Positions 51,622 to 60,626 of a stretch of 64,000 nt of DNA are shown piece after piece. Position numbers and translations under genes: made by a program. The notes beneath the pieces were generated by a model, which saw only the letters and a list, made by a program, of their open reading frames with translations, had not been told where the DNA came from and searched no databases. How positions within the stretch are numbered: the first letter of the stretch is position 1; the number at the start of each line of letters is the position of its first letter. Source of the stretch: Nocardia asteroides (GTDB taxonomy: Bacteria > Actinomycetota > Actinomycetes > Mycobacteriales > Mycobacteriaceae); contig CP082844.1 of NCBI GenBank assembly GCA_019930625.1, positions 6,572,001 through 6,636,000 on the forward strand. The letters run 5' to 3'.

Positions 51622-52254
51622 TCAGCCGTTGCGGGTCAACCCCGCGATCGCGCGCAGCGCCGAGATCATCCCCGTCACCGGGATGCCGGGATCGATCGAC
51701 CGGAACAGGCCCAGCCCGACACCGAGCGCCAGCACCGCGACCGCGGCCTCGGCCCGCGATCGCTGGATTTCGAGGTCGTCCGGGGTTCCCAGGGCCGCGC
51801 CGACCATGCCGACGATATTGTCGAGCCGGGTCGCGAGTTCGTCGCGGAGGTGGTCATCGCGCCGAGCATGGACACTGAACTCCAGCTCCAGTTGCGTCCA
51901 GTTCGGATCACCGACAACCCGTTCGGCCCATTCCGTCATCCGTTTCAGACGGTCGGTCGCCGTAGGCGCCGCGATGATTTCGGCGACCTCCGCCGCTCGC
52001 TCGGCGTGAATTTCGTCGAGCACCGCCAGGCACAGGTCGTCTTTGGTGCGGAAGTTCGAATACACCGCCCCTTTGGTGAAACCGGCGGCCTTCGCGACCT
52101 TGTCCAGAGTCGTCGCCTGATACCCGTCCCGCAGAAAAAGCCGTTTTGCGGTGGCCATCAATTCGTTGCGCGTACGCGCCTGGCTCTGCGCTCGAGTCGG
52201 CCGCGAACGCCCTGTCCCCCGCAGCGGCCGACACTCATCGATATTCCCAGACAA
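51622..52254 (-). CDS. TetR-family transcriptional regulator
   Basis: A 210-residue TetR regulator. The helix-turn-helix is in GYQATTLDKVAKAAGFTKGA followed by VYSNFRTKDDL. The remainder is a helical ligand-binding domain. I chose the TTG start because AAGGGG lies six bases upstream; the ATG 42 codons earlier would run across the divergent promoter. It is divergent from the secreted lipase gene with an operator-like repeat between them. Confidence 0.9.
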   Translation of the reverse strand: MSGNIDECRPLRGTGRSRPTRAQSQARTRNELMATAKRLFLRDGYQATTLDKVAKAAGFTKGAVYSNFRTKDDLCLAVLDEIHAERAAEVAEIIAAPTATDRLKRMTEWAERVVGDPNWTQLELEFSVHARRDDHLRDELATRLDNIVGMVGAALGTPDDLEIQRSRAEAAVAVLALGVGLGLFRSIDPGIPVTGMISALRAIAGLTRNG

Positions 52255-52269
52255 TCCATACCCCTTACA

Positions 52270-52284
52270 GATACTCTCAGTATC
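52270..52284. promoter_or_regulatory. GATAC-type palindrome between tetR and lipase genes
   Basis: GATACT, three bases, AGTATC: a perfect inverted repeat just upstream of the TetR ribosome binding site and about 45 bp before the lipase start. It is probably the TetR operator. A sister site with the same core occurs downstream of the lipase gene. Confidence 0.65.
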
Positions 52285-52330
52285 CGATTCTAGATGCCAT
52301 GGGTATCCCAATCGCAGGAAGGATCGCATC

Positions 52331-53653
52331 GTGAGGAGTCGAATACTCAGATTGGCCACAGCCCTGACGGGAACCCTCATCGTGGCCGGGAGCGGGGCGG
52401 TCTCGGCCCCACACGTGTGGGCGGAACCAGCCGCGGAAGCGGTGGCGGGCGACGAGTTCTACATTCCACCGGCATCGCCCGGGGGCGCGCCGGGCTCCAT
52501 CATCCGGACCGAAGCGTCACGGCTGGCGATTTCCGTCCCGGGAATCGGCGGATCGATCCCGGCTTCGTCGACCCGCATCATGTACGTCAGCAGCGATACC
52601 CACGACGCCAGGACGACGGTGGTCGGTACATATCTGGAGCCGGCAGCGCCGTGGACCGGCCCCGGTGAGCGCCCGCTGATCGCGTACGCGGTCGGCACGA
52701 AGGGGCAGGGCGACCAATGCGCGCCTTCGAAACTGCTCGCGCAATTCATCCAATACCAGCCTCCGTTCGACGTCATCGTGGAATACGACGTACTGGCGCT
52801 GTACACGCTGCTGGCCCGCGGCATAGCGGTGATGGTGACCGATTACCACGGGCTGGGAACGCCCGCGGTGCACGACTACCTCAACCGTAAAGCTCAGGCC
52901 TACGCCCTGCTCGACTCCGCGCGTGCGGCGCTGCAATTGCCGGGCACCAGCCTCAACCCCGGCTCGCCGGTCATTCTGTACGGGTACTCCCAGGGCGGCA
53001 TGGCGTCCGCGGGCGCGGCCGAGTTGCAACCTGCTTATGCCCCTGAGCTGAACGTACAGGGCGCTTACATCGGCGGGCCGGTGGTGGACGACCAGTACTT
53101 CATCGGGTTCAACGATGGCCGAGCTCCACTCGGACCGGCTTTCGCGTGGATCCTCAACGGCATCGCGGCCAACTATCCCGAAACCCGCCCGGTGCTCGAG
53201 TCCGAACTCAACGACACCGGCAAAGCGATCCTGCGGGAGTCCATGGAGAAGTGCGCCGTACCGCTGGGACTGGCACAGCAGTTCCCGAACACGTCGCAGT
53301 GGACCACCAGCGGGCAACCGCTCACCGCGGTGATCGATCAGTCCCCGGTGTTGAAGTCGGCGTTCAGCCAGCAGCGAGTCGGCACGCTCACCCCGCAGGT
53401 TCCCGTCCTCATCTCCTCGAGCCCGAGCGACGAGGGTGCGCCTTATGTGCCCGTTCGCGAGATGGCCGCGGGGTGGTGCGCCAGCGGCGTGCCGGTGCAG
53501 TTGAACGCGAACGTCGAGCTGCCCAGTGTCATCACCGGGTTGCGGGCCACCCACGTGCTGGCGTTCTTCCCCTCGCTGGTCGGATCGCAGCAGTGGATCA
53601 CCGAGCGGCTCGCCGGACAGCCCGCACCGACCAACTGCGGGGCCCTGCCCTGA
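52331..53653 (+). CDS. Secreted lipase, LIP family
   Basis: A 440-residue secretory lipase. A signal peptide spans about residues 1-31 (ending PHVWA), the mature part starts around EPAAEAVAGDEFYIPP, and the nucleophile elbow is GYSQGG with Ser220. The segments VTDYHGLGTP and YVPVREMAAGWC are typical of the LIP (Candida-type secretory lipase) family, common in Nocardia and mycobacteria. The GTG start has GGAAGG eight bases upstream. It is probably controlled by the divergent TetR. A strong hairpin follows at about 115 bp. Confidence 0.92.
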   Translation: MRSRILRLATALTGTLIVAGSGAVSAPHVWAEPAAEAVAGDEFYIPPASPGGAPGSIIRTEASRLAISVPGIGGSIPASSTRIMYVSSDTHDARTTVVGTYLEPAAPWTGPGERPLIAYAVGTKGQGDQCAPSKLLAQFIQYQPPFDVIVEYDVLALYTLLARGIAVMVTDYHGLGTPAVHDYLNRKAQAYALLDSARAALQLPGTSLNPGSPVILYGYSQGGMASAGAAELQPAYAPELNVQGAYIGGPVVDDQYFIGFNDGRAPLGPAFAWILNGIAANYPETRPVLESELNDTGKAILRESMEKCAVPLGLAQQFPNTSQWTTSGQPLTAVIDQSPVLKSAFSQQRVGTLTPQVPVLISSSPSDEGAPYVPVREMAAGWCASGVPVQLNANVELPSVITGLRATHVLAFFPSLVGSQQWITERLAGQPAPTNCGALP

Positions 53654-53676
53654 TTTGCGAAAACACGCCCGACTCG

Positions 53677-53691
53677 GATACCTTCGGTATC
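53677..53691. promoter_or_regulatory. Second GATAC-type palindrome, downstream of the lipase gene
   Basis: GATACC, three bases, GGTATC: a perfect inverted repeat sharing the GATAC-N5-GTATC core with the site between the TetR and lipase genes. It lies 24 bp past the lipase stop, before the terminator. It may be an auxiliary operator or chance. Confidence 0.4.
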
Positions 53692-53767
53692 TCGATCGGA
53701 GACTCGGCGCAGCGCCGCGCGCAATCGCGCAGCATCGGCTCGTAGCGCCGCGATCTCCATGCACAAT

Positions 53768-53809
53768 GGTCGGCCGCGGTTCGGTTTCACGACCGAGCCG
53801 CGGCCGACC
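53768..53809 (+). terminator. Very strong hairpin downstream of the lipase gene
   Basis: Two 18-base arms (53768-53785 and 53792-53809) pair at 17 positions around a six-base loop; the core is GGTCGGCCGCGG with CCGCGGCCGACC. It is the strongest stem in this part of the window and should end the lipase transcript. Confidence 0.85.
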
Positions 53810-54405
53810 TGCCTGCCAGGGTCGTCACAGATCCCCGCACGGCAGGCGAGTTCCGCCAGAAGGTCCAGCCCGAGGCGTCCCAGCTGCAGAGCCGGTGGAC
53901 TGATTGCAGGAAATTTGCTGTTTGAGGTATCGCGTGACTGGTCGAGATCGGCACAGAAAGGGTCGCATGTCGGAGTTGGCTCACCCCCGCCGACCTGAGC
54001 CGCTCAGGTGCGCACACCGGTGATACTCGGAGATCCGGCGCGGATCCATCCGTGTCCGACACCGCATCGCCGACTGCAGGAAGACCGGAAGTCGATGCCT
54101 TACTGTCGAAATATTCACCTCGACTATGCCACCGACGACGACCGGCCGACGACGACCGAGCTCGCCGAATCCGGTCACCGGGCACCGAACCAGACACCGG
54201 TCGCACGAGGCCGCTACCCCCGGCAGGTCGCGGCCGACCTCGCCGCACCGAATGATCGTGAGTCGGACACTGCCCGCTCAGAGGGCGCTTTCGATAGTTT
54301 TCCGCCATCCAGCGAACTTCCAGTTATCCTGGATGAGCGTGCAAAAAGTCCGCGTTGTCCGCAGTCAGAACTGTCGGTTGAGTGTCCTCCTGATGGATCG
54401 GCGAG
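53810..54405. other. Region upstream of the alkane hydroxylase gene
   Basis: About 600 bp with no convincing gene; open frames are Arg/Ser/Pro-rich and lack ribosome binding sites. It should contain the alkB promoter. An inverted repeat CATCCAG/CTGGATG (54306-54335) about 70 bp before the alkB start is the only notable element. Confidence 0.4.
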
Positions 54406-55629
54406 ATGACTATGACGATCTTCGAGCACACGAAAGCCCGTGATCCCAAGCGATACCTGTGGCTTCTGGGTTTGATCGCCCCGGGTTGCGCCTTGCTTCC
54501 CTCCCAACTGGTGTTGCTCACCGGGTTGGAGGTGTTCTGGTGGATCGGCCCCATCATCGTGCTGGTTGTGATTCCACTGTTGGATTGGGCGGTCGGCGAC
54601 GACGGAAGCAATCCTCGCGACGAGGATTACGAGGCGCTGTCCAACGACCGCTATTACCGGTGGTGCACCTTTATGTTCCTGCCGATGCAATTCATCGGCC
54701 TGCTCATCGCCGGATATCTGTGGAGCAGCCACGAGTTGAGCCTGGCCGACAAACTGGGCTTGGCCGTGACTCTCGGCTTCGTCTCCGGTATCGGCATCAA
54801 CGCCGCGCACGAACTCGGGCATCGCGCCGAACGCCTCGAACGCTGGCTGGCCAAGATCGCGCTCGCCCAGTCCGGGTACGGCCACTTCTTCGTCGAGCAC
54901 AACCGCGGCCACCACGTTCGCGTCGCCACACCCGACGACCCCGCCAGCGCCCGCTTCGGGGAATCACTGTGGCAATTCATGCCGCGCACCATCGTGGGCG
55001 GATTCCGTTCCGCCCTCGAGCTCGAGCGTCAGCGCCTGGCCCGCAACGGCAAACGCTGGTTCAGCCCCACCAATCATCTTCTGCAAGCCTGGGCGATGAG
55101 CGCGGCGTTGTTCATCGGCTTGATCGCGGCCTTCGGCCCCGCCATCATCCCCTACCTCGCCCTGCAAGCACTCATCGGCGCAGGTCTGCTGGAAACCGTG
55201 AACTACGTCGAACACTATGGATTGCTGCGCGCCCGCCGCCCCGACGGCCGCTACGCACGCTGCTCACCGCGCGACAGCTGGAACAGCGACCGTCTGGTGA
55301 CGAACATCTTCCTGTTCCACCTCCAGCGCCACAGCGACCATCACGCCAACCCCGGCCGCCGCTACCAGACCCTGCGCAGCTCCGAACAGGCCCCCCAGCT
55401 GCCCGCCGGTTACGCCACGATGGTCGTGCTCGCCATGATTCCCCCGCTGTGGCGCGCGGTCATGGATCACCGCGTCTTCGCCCATTACAACGGCGACATC
55501 ACGCGCATCAATATGCAGCCTCGCAGGCGGCGGCTCCTGCTGCCGATCCGGCATGCGCGCAACGACGCGCAGCCTGCCGCGGACCCCCGCGCCCACAGCA
55601 TGAGCCAGTCGACCCAGTCGGACCGATGA
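54406..55629 (+). CDS. alkB: Alkane 1-monooxygenase (AlkB)
   Basis: A 407-residue integral membrane diiron hydroxylase with about six helices. All histidine boxes are present: HELGHR (135-140), EHNRGHH (164-170), NYVEHYG (266-272) and LQRHSDHHA (306-314). It oxidises the terminal carbon of medium-chain alkanes using electrons from rubredoxin and rubredoxin reductase. Neither gene is adjacent, unlike many actinobacterial alkB operons, so electrons must come from elsewhere in the genome. The C-terminal tail after about 385 is polar and probably disordered. Confidence 0.95.
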   Translation: MTMTIFEHTKARDPKRYLWLLGLIAPGCALLPSQLVLLTGLEVFWWIGPIIVLVVIPLLDWAVGDDGSNPRDEDYEALSNDRYYRWCTFMFLPMQFIGLLIAGYLWSSHELSLADKLGLAVTLGFVSGIGINAAHELGHRAERLERWLAKIALAQSGYGHFFVEHNRGHHVRVATPDDPASARFGESLWQFMPRTIVGGFRSALELERQRLARNGKRWFSPTNHLLQAWAMSAALFIGLIAAFGPAIIPYLALQALIGAGLLETVNYVEHYGLLRARRPDGRYARCSPRDSWNSDRLVTNIFLFHLQRHSDHHANPGRRYQTLRSSEQAPQLPAGYATMVVLAMIPPLWRAVMDHRVFAHYNGDITRINMQPRRRRLLLPIRHARNDAQPAADPRAHSMSQSTQSDR

Positions 55630-55652
55630 CGGGCGGCGAGAGCCGCCGAGCC

Positions 55653-56477
55653 TCAACGGCGCAGGCGCTCGAACTCCGTCGCGCAGTGCGCGGAGAACAC
55701 CGTCACCGTGTCGGCATTGTCGCGGACGAGTTCCCGTAGCCGCTGCTGGTTGTCGATGCGAGACGGGCGCCGAGTGTCCATCGCCCACTGAAAGGCGCGT
55801 AGCCCCGGGGGCATCGACGGCTTCTCGGCCATCTGCCCGTGGAAGGTATAGGCGTCCCCGGCGTGCAACAACCAGCCGTTCCCGGTGTCCACAGCGACTC
55901 CGACGTGACCGCGTGTGTGTCCCGCCAGCGGAACAATAAGAATCTCCGACGGCAGACCGCGCAGTTCGCGCACCGCCCGGAAGCCGAACCAGCGCTCCTC
56001 CCGGCTGTCGGACTCGTCATAGACCGACCACCTGGGTCCGTGCTCGAACTGCACCGGCCGATACCGGATCTTTTCGCGACGGCCGTACGCCCCTTCGACA
56101 GCCTCCAACTCGTCCCGGTAGACATGCACGGCCGCCCGGGGGAAGTCGGCGAGCCCGCCCGCGTGATCGAGATCGAGATGCGTCACGATGATGTCGCGTA
56201 CATCGTCGCGGGAGAATCCCAGCGCTTCGACCTGACGCGCGATCGGCTGGTCGAGAACCGGATTCGACCGGCGGATGAGTTGCCGCCCCACCCAGACATC
56301 CGGCCGAACCAGCGCCTGCTCGCCGTAACCCGTATCGACCAGGGTCAACCCAGCAGAGTGCTCGACCAACAAGCAATGACACGCGCCGGCTGCTCTGCGC
56401 AGCACCCCCGGGCGGCCATCGAACAAGCGGCCACCCGAAGGACGGGTTCCCCCAGCATCCAAGTGATGGACACGCAC
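55653..56477 (-). CDS. MBL-fold hydrolase, lactonase-like
   Basis: A 274-residue metallo-beta-lactamase-fold protein. The metal motif HLDLDH (100-105, HxDxDH type) is followed by further ligands in LAGHTRGHVG and LLHAGDAY. The N-terminal region (HCLLVEHSAGLTLVDTGYG) resembles AHL-lactonase-like members. The GTG start has GGAG eight bases upstream; the longer frame is Arg-rich and unlikely. It converges with alkB. Substrate unknown: lactone, ester or thioester. Confidence 0.88.
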   Translation of the reverse strand: MRVHHLDAGGTRPSGGRLFDGRPGVLRRAAGACHCLLVEHSAGLTLVDTGYGEQALVRPDVWVGRQLIRRSNPVLDQPIARQVEALGFSRDDVRDIIVTHLDLDHAGGLADFPRAAVHVYRDELEAVEGAYGRREKIRYRPVQFEHGPRWSVYDESDSREERWFGFRAVRELRGLPSEILIVPLAGHTRGHVGVAVDTGNGWLLHAGDAYTFHGQMAEKPSMPPGLRAFQWAMDTRRPSRIDNQQRLRELVRDNADTVTVFSAHCATEFERLRR

Positions 56478-57174
56478 CAGTCCCACTCCTATCCGTGCCG
56501 GCCACGCTACACGCCAATTTCGAATGCGGCGAGCCCGAAGGCGCCGAATCGACTGTCGCACTTCGACTACCGGCATCACAGTTGTCCCTGCTATCGATGC
56601 GCGCACCGTGAGTGCGTCAGCGCCCCGGTGCTCATGATCCCGCAACCGAAGCGACGGACAGCGATCCCATCGACGGTCGTGCAGATACCGTCATCGGACG
56701 CGATCGACGCGCACGATCGCGGTCACCGGCGGCTGACACCACTTCTTTCGAGGGCGCTGCCTCACTGGCTGAATGGTCCACTGCCGGACCGGACCGCTGT
56801 CCCAGATTGTTCGCGCTGCGAACGATGACGGAAATGAGTATGCTCCCTCAGCGTTAGTCGAATTACGCTGCGGTCGAATACGTTTGGGCAAACCAGTCGG
56901 TTTGACTACCGGGTTCGGCCGCGGCGCCAATTGCCGACGGCATAGCAGGGGAGTTCAGAAGTGTCGAGGTCGTACCGGGCACGCGGATCGTCAGGATCCA
57001 CGACGCGCCCAGCGGGCCGGCGACGATCCGCGCCACCCGCGTGTCATCGGCCTCCCGTACTCGGCTTCCCGCGGTAGCCGACTCAGCTATTCCTCACACG
57101 GCCGGACCCGCCTACGCCAGAGAAGCCGTGCGGATCCTGTCGATGATTTCGTATTCGCTTTTCAGGAGCCTGTT
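56478..57174. other. Gene-poor region upstream of the solitary P450
   Basis: About 700 bp without a recognisable gene. The part from 56820 to 56920 is AT-richer and may hold promoters. Open frames here are shadow-like. The right end holds AGGAG (57164-57168) in front of a GTG that begins the disrupted leader of the P450. Confidence 0.45.
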
Positions 57175-57273
57175 GTGACTATTTCGTCGTCTCTCGTGCT
57201 GGGAGCGAGACCACCGGGACGTCCGGCGCTCCGCCCGTCCGCGCCGCACGATCGCTACGGTGCGCGCCGGTGA
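57175..57273 (+). pseudogene. Out-of-frame original N-terminus (leader ORF) of the solitary P450
   Basis: A GTG with AGGAG six bases upstream opens a 32-codon frame beginning MTISSSL, which resembles the MTTPQSS opening of the paralogous P450s. The P450-like N-terminal pattern (GAPPVR against GGCPVR, then LYSDEF) instead continues in another frame from about position 57225. The leader frame stops at a TGA overlapping the in-frame GTG at 57270. The simplest reading is an indel that separated the native start from the P450 frame, or a sequencing error. A coupled leader peptide is the alternative. Confidence 0.55.
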
Positions 57274-58454
57274 AACTGTATTCTGACGAGTTCGCGGCCG
57301 ACCCCCATGCCGCCTACCGGCGAATGCGCACCGATCACGGCCCGCTGGCCCCGGTCGAGGTAGCACCGGGAGTGCCGGCGACATTGGTCATCGATTACCG
57401 CACGGCGTTGAGCGTCCTCACCGATCCTTCCCGTTTCTCGGCTGATCCGAGCCAATGGGAAGAAAGTGCGGCCACGCGGTGTCCGGTGCCGTGGGCGATG
57501 CGGTGGCGGCCGGACGCGTTGCGCACCGCGGGAGACGCGCACTCCCGCTACCGAACGGCTGTGACCGACAGCCTCGATCGGATCGACCTGCACGCGCTGC
57601 GTCACACGGTCGAACGCACCGCGGTGTCGCTGATCAACGGTTTCTGCGCGGACGGTTCGGTGGATCTGCTCAGCGAGTACGCGATCCCGCTCACCGTCGG
57701 GGTGCTCGAGCAGGTACTGGGATTTCCGCCGGGGACCCGGCAGAACGCGTACACGGCGATGACGAACTTGCGCGACGCCGTCGACGAGACCTCGGTGGAA
57801 TCCGGTCATCGAATGCTCACCTCGGCGATGCTCGAGGTGATCTCCGCCAGACGGGTAGCACCGGCCAGGGATGTGGCGTCCTGGCTCGTCCAGCATCCGG
57901 CTCGATTGAGCGAGACCGAACTCGTGCATCAAATGGCCATGTTGTACACGACGGGCGCCGAACCGACGTGGAACCTGATCGCGGTCACCGTACTGTTGCT
58001 CGTTACCGACGAACGCTTCGGTGGTGAACTGCTCGGCGGAGCGCTGTCCACCCGGGACGCGATCGATGAGGTGCTGTTCACCGATCCCCCCGAGTCGATT
58101 TCCTGCATCAGATATCCGCGTCAGCCCCAGATCGTCGGGAATATGTGGCTGCCGCAGCATCAACCGGTGCTGATCGGTTTGGCGGCATGCAACAACGATC
58201 CCGCCGCGGTGGCCGACGATCGCCAAGGCAACCGTTCGCACCTGGCGTGGGGCGCCGGGGCACACACCTGCCCCGCCCAGTCGGTCGCCATGGTCGTCGT
58301 CCAGGAAGCGCTCGACCAACTACTGGACGCCCTGCCGGAGATCCGGCTGGCGGTCCCCGCCGAGGAATTGCGGTGGCTACCGAACTCCTTCCACCGCGCC
58401 CCGGCCACCGTCCCGGTGACCTTTCCCCCGTCCCCACCTCTACCTTTCCCTTGA
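57270..58454 (+). CDS. CYP157-like P450, solitary, N-terminally shortened
   Basis: A 394-residue frame closely resembling the three conservon-linked P450s: heme loop WGAGAHTCPA, DEVLF in place of ExxR, and I-helix TTGAEPTWN without the acid-Thr pair. It lacks the first ~30 residues of the paralogues. The visible GTG overlaps the stop of the leader frame (GTGA), so expression could be coupled. No conservon genes are next to it, suggesting dispersal by duplication or transposition. If the 5' disruption is real it may be a decaying copy, though the rest of the frame is intact. Confidence 0.85.
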   Translation: MKLYSDEFAADPHAAYRRMRTDHGPLAPVEVAPGVPATLVIDYRTALSVLTDPSRFSADPSQWEESAATRCPVPWAMRWRPDALRTAGDAHSRYRTAVTDSLDRIDLHALRHTVERTAVSLINGFCADGSVDLLSEYAIPLTVGVLEQVLGFPPGTRQNAYTAMTNLRDAVDETSVESGHRMLTSAMLEVISARRVAPARDVASWLVQHPARLSETELVHQMAMLYTTGAEPTWNLIAVTVLLLVTDERFGGELLGGALSTRDAIDEVLFTDPPESISCIRYPRQPQIVGNMWLPQHQPVLIGLAACNNDPAAVADDRQGNRSHLAWGAGAHTCPAQSVAMVVVQEALDQLLDALPEIRLAVPAEELRWLPNSFHRAPATVPVTFPPSPPLPFP

Positions 58455-58627
58455 CACGACGACTCCTGCGCGAACAAGGCCGCGCCATCACCGACAAGTA
58501 GGCCGCTTGCCCACCACCTACCCCTCCGCACCGGTCGACCACCCCCCACAACACACTCTGACTAGGCGATTAGCACCGCCCCCACCTCGTGCGGTAATCT
58601 CTTCGAGCGCCCGCACAGCGGACGCAA

Positions 58628-58701
58628 CGGGCTGTGGCGCAGTTTGGTAGCGCACTTGACTGGGGGTCAAGTGGTCGCAGGTTCAAATCCTGTCAGCCCG
58701 A
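58628..58701 (+). tRNA. tRNA-Pro (anticodon GGG)
   Basis: Cloverleaf is complete: acceptor CGGGCTG pairs with CAGCCCG, the D-arm contains GGCGCAGTTTGGTAGCGC, the anticodon stem CTTGA/TCAAG encloses loop CTGGGGG with anticodon GGG, and the T-arm has GCAGG TTCAAAT CCTGT. CCA is not encoded. An integrase gene follows 43 bp downstream, so the 3' half is the likely attachment site of the mobile element. Confidence 0.96.
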
Positions 58702-58706
58702 CATAG

Positions 58707-58742
58707 AAAAATCCCCTCCGACCTGCATCGGAGGGGATTTTT
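58707..58742. terminator. Strong bidirectional terminator between tRNA-Pro and integrase
   Basis: A perfect 15-bp stem (AAAAATCCCCTCCGA with its complement) around a six-base loop, with A and T tracts on either side, so it can terminate both the rightward tRNA and the leftward integrase transcript. It is the clearest classical rho-independent terminator in the window. Confidence 0.92.
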
Positions 58743-58744
58743 TC

Positions 58745-60010
58745 CTATGGGACCGCCCGCAGAGTTGGGGCCAATCTGGGGCCAGACTTGCCCCGCAGGT
58801 GCCGCGACAGCTGATTGCCGTCCTCCTGCAATGCCGCGATATCCGGGTGTAGGTACCGCTGCGTGATCCTGGGATCAGTGTGCCCGGCGATCCGCTGAAG
58901 CCGATGCAGCGGAACCCCGGCATCCGCGAACCATGTCAGCCCGGTATGCCGGAGATCGTGACGCCGCAGATGCTCATATCCGAGCTTCGTCACAACCTCG
59001 TCCCAATGGGTCGCATCCCGCAGCACTCCCGTTTGGATGCGACCTCCCCGAGGCCCGACGAACAGCCGAGCATCCAACAGCGCCTCTCGCCGCTGCTTCT
59101 CGCTCGCCTCCTCCTGGCCACGTTCAACGCGGGCGCGCGCCTCGTTGATCCGCCTGAGGATCAGCGGACGAATCTCCTCGATCAACGGAATCGGACGCGA
59201 CCGCTTGCCCTTCGTGCCCTTGTCTTGCAATCCACCCGGCCCCGGCGTCGTCTGCCGCCGCAACGTCCACACCCACTGCTCGGTGTCGATATCCCGGACC
59301 CTGCAACCCGAAACCTCCCCGATCCGGGTCGCCGTGCAGGCCGCGAACATCACCACATCGCCCCAGCCGCGAAATCGGCCGGCCGATGCTTCCGTGAGCG
59401 CCGTCATCAACTGCTCGAGCGTGGCCCAATCCGGCAACGCCAACGCGCGCGGATCGTCGAGCTCGTCCTCGCGCCGCGCCAGCTGCCGACGCCACCCGCT
59501 CACGTCGACCCGGTTGCGATCGATCACTTCGTCGCGCACGGCTTGATCCAGGACCCGCGCCAGTGCTGCCAAGGTGTTCTTGATCGTGGACTCTCCGCAG
59601 CCGTCCGCGATCCAGCCCGTCACCGCCCGATCGGCCAAACCGGTTGTGATCATGGTGACCGGCAGATGACCCAGTGTCGGCACCACCCGACGCCGCCAGC
59701 CCGCCCGATACGGATCGAGCGTCTTCGGCTCCACGCCCCGCATCGCGGTATCCCAGTGCGCATTCCCGTACTCGGCCAGCGTCGCAGTCGCGGTCTTCGG
59801 ATCTACACCGCGCAGGGCCGCCTGCTCGATCCCCGAAATCCAGTTCTCGGCTTCCTCCTGGGATTCGAACGTCTTCGACCTCGTGTCCCGGGCCTTCGCC
59901 ACTGGATCGGTCCAGCGGACCCGAGCCCGAACCATCCCGCTTTTGCCTCGGACCTCGATATAGCCTCGGACTGCGACCCCGAGCGGAATGGCGTCGATGC
60001 GGTCGCTCAT
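58745..60010 (-). CDS. int: Tyrosine-type site-specific integrase
   Basis: A 421-residue phage/ICE integrase. Domain order: N-terminal AP2-like arm-binding region (to about 65), SAM-like core-binding domain (about 75-180), catalytic domain with Arg229 in CTATRIGE, His351 and Arg354 in RRHDLRH, His377 in IAGHTDP and nucleophile Tyr386 in RITQRYLH. It catalyses integration and excision at tRNA-Pro. I use the ATG that overlaps the excisionase stop by one base; a GTG one codon earlier is the alternative. Two Trp/Leu-rich ends show no truncation. Confidence 0.95.
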   Translation of the reverse strand: MSDRIDAIPLGVAVRGYIEVRGKSGMVRARVRWTDPVAKARDTRSKTFESQEEAENWISGIEQAALRGVDPKTATATLAEYGNAHWDTAMRGVEPKTLDPYRAGWRRRVVPTLGHLPVTMITTGLADRAVTGWIADGCGESTIKNTLAALARVLDQAVRDEVIDRNRVDVSGWRRQLARREDELDDPRALALPDWATLEQLMTALTEASAGRFRGWGDVVMFAACTATRIGEVSGCRVRDIDTEQWVWTLRRQTTPGPGGLQDKGTKGKRSRPIPLIEEIRPLILRRINEARARVERGQEEASEKQRREALLDARLFVGPRGGRIQTGVLRDATHWDEVVTKLGYEHLRRHDLRHTGLTWFADAGVPLHRLQRIAGHTDPRITQRYLHPDIAALQEDGNQLSRHLRGKSGPRLAPTLRAVP

Positions 60011-60234
60011 CACGCCGCCTTCGGATCGATGCGCCTGCTCGACAGGTACTCCATCACGTCGGCGCCGCTGTAGCGGATCACACGATCGGAGATGGCTACG
60101 AACGGCGGCCCTTGCGGCGCCTGGCCGGTGCGCCAGCGGCGGAGGCTGGAGGCATCCACCTTCAGCAGCGCAGCAACCTCCTCGGTTGTGTACCAGGCTG
60201 TCGGGTCCAGGTGCAAGTAACGATCCGTGTCCAT
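60010..60234 (-). CDS. xis: Excisionase-like helix-turn-helix protein
   Basis: A 74-residue MerR-like HTH_17 protein: YTTEEVAALLKVDASSLRRW is the helix-turn-helix and VIRYSGADVMEYL the closing strand-helix. Such proteins next to ICE integrases act as recombination directionality factors. It is translationally coupled to the integrase gene (stop and start overlap). Confidence 0.9.
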   Translation of the reverse strand: MDTDRYLHLDPTAWYTTEEVAALLKVDASSLRRWRTGQAPQGPPFVAISDRVIRYSGADVMEYLSSRRIDPKAA

Positions 60235-60626
60235 ATCGAAAGTCCTGTCTGTTCGTTATTCCAAGATTTGGGGAGCGCGCGGTGCACTATCCCCACCAGT
60301 AATGGGGGTGTGTGTCTGGGTTGGGGCTATGCCTGGTGGCCGGATCGCCCGGACATCCGGGTCCATGAACGCTCCGTATCTGCACAGTCGTCAACTACCC
60401 TCTCCTCCAACGGGTCTAATGCCCTGCCGGCCGATCCGGTGTGGGTCCGGGGCCGACCCCCACTGCTATCGCGGCAGCGGGCTATTCAGGGCGGGTTACG
60501 TCCCAGCCGTATGACCGGACAGCATCGGGTGGACGGCGGTCGGGGTTGTCCGGTGCGGTGACGCGGCGGGCATATACTCGTTGGGCGGGCAGAGTCGAAT
60601 GGTTCAGGCTGCGCGGTTCTCGAGCA
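60235..60626. other. Gap between the VirB4-like gene and the excisionase gene
   Basis: About 390 bp containing the promoter of the leftward excisionase-integrase pair. AT content is raised near 60235-60270. A weak repeat CCCCA/TGGGG surrounds 60287-60305. No gene is recognised. Confidence 0.4.

Noticed and set aside
53787..54308. A 173-codon minus-strand frame between lipase and alkB
   Set aside because: It begins in non-coding sequence, overlaps the strong lipase terminator hairpin and has no domain.
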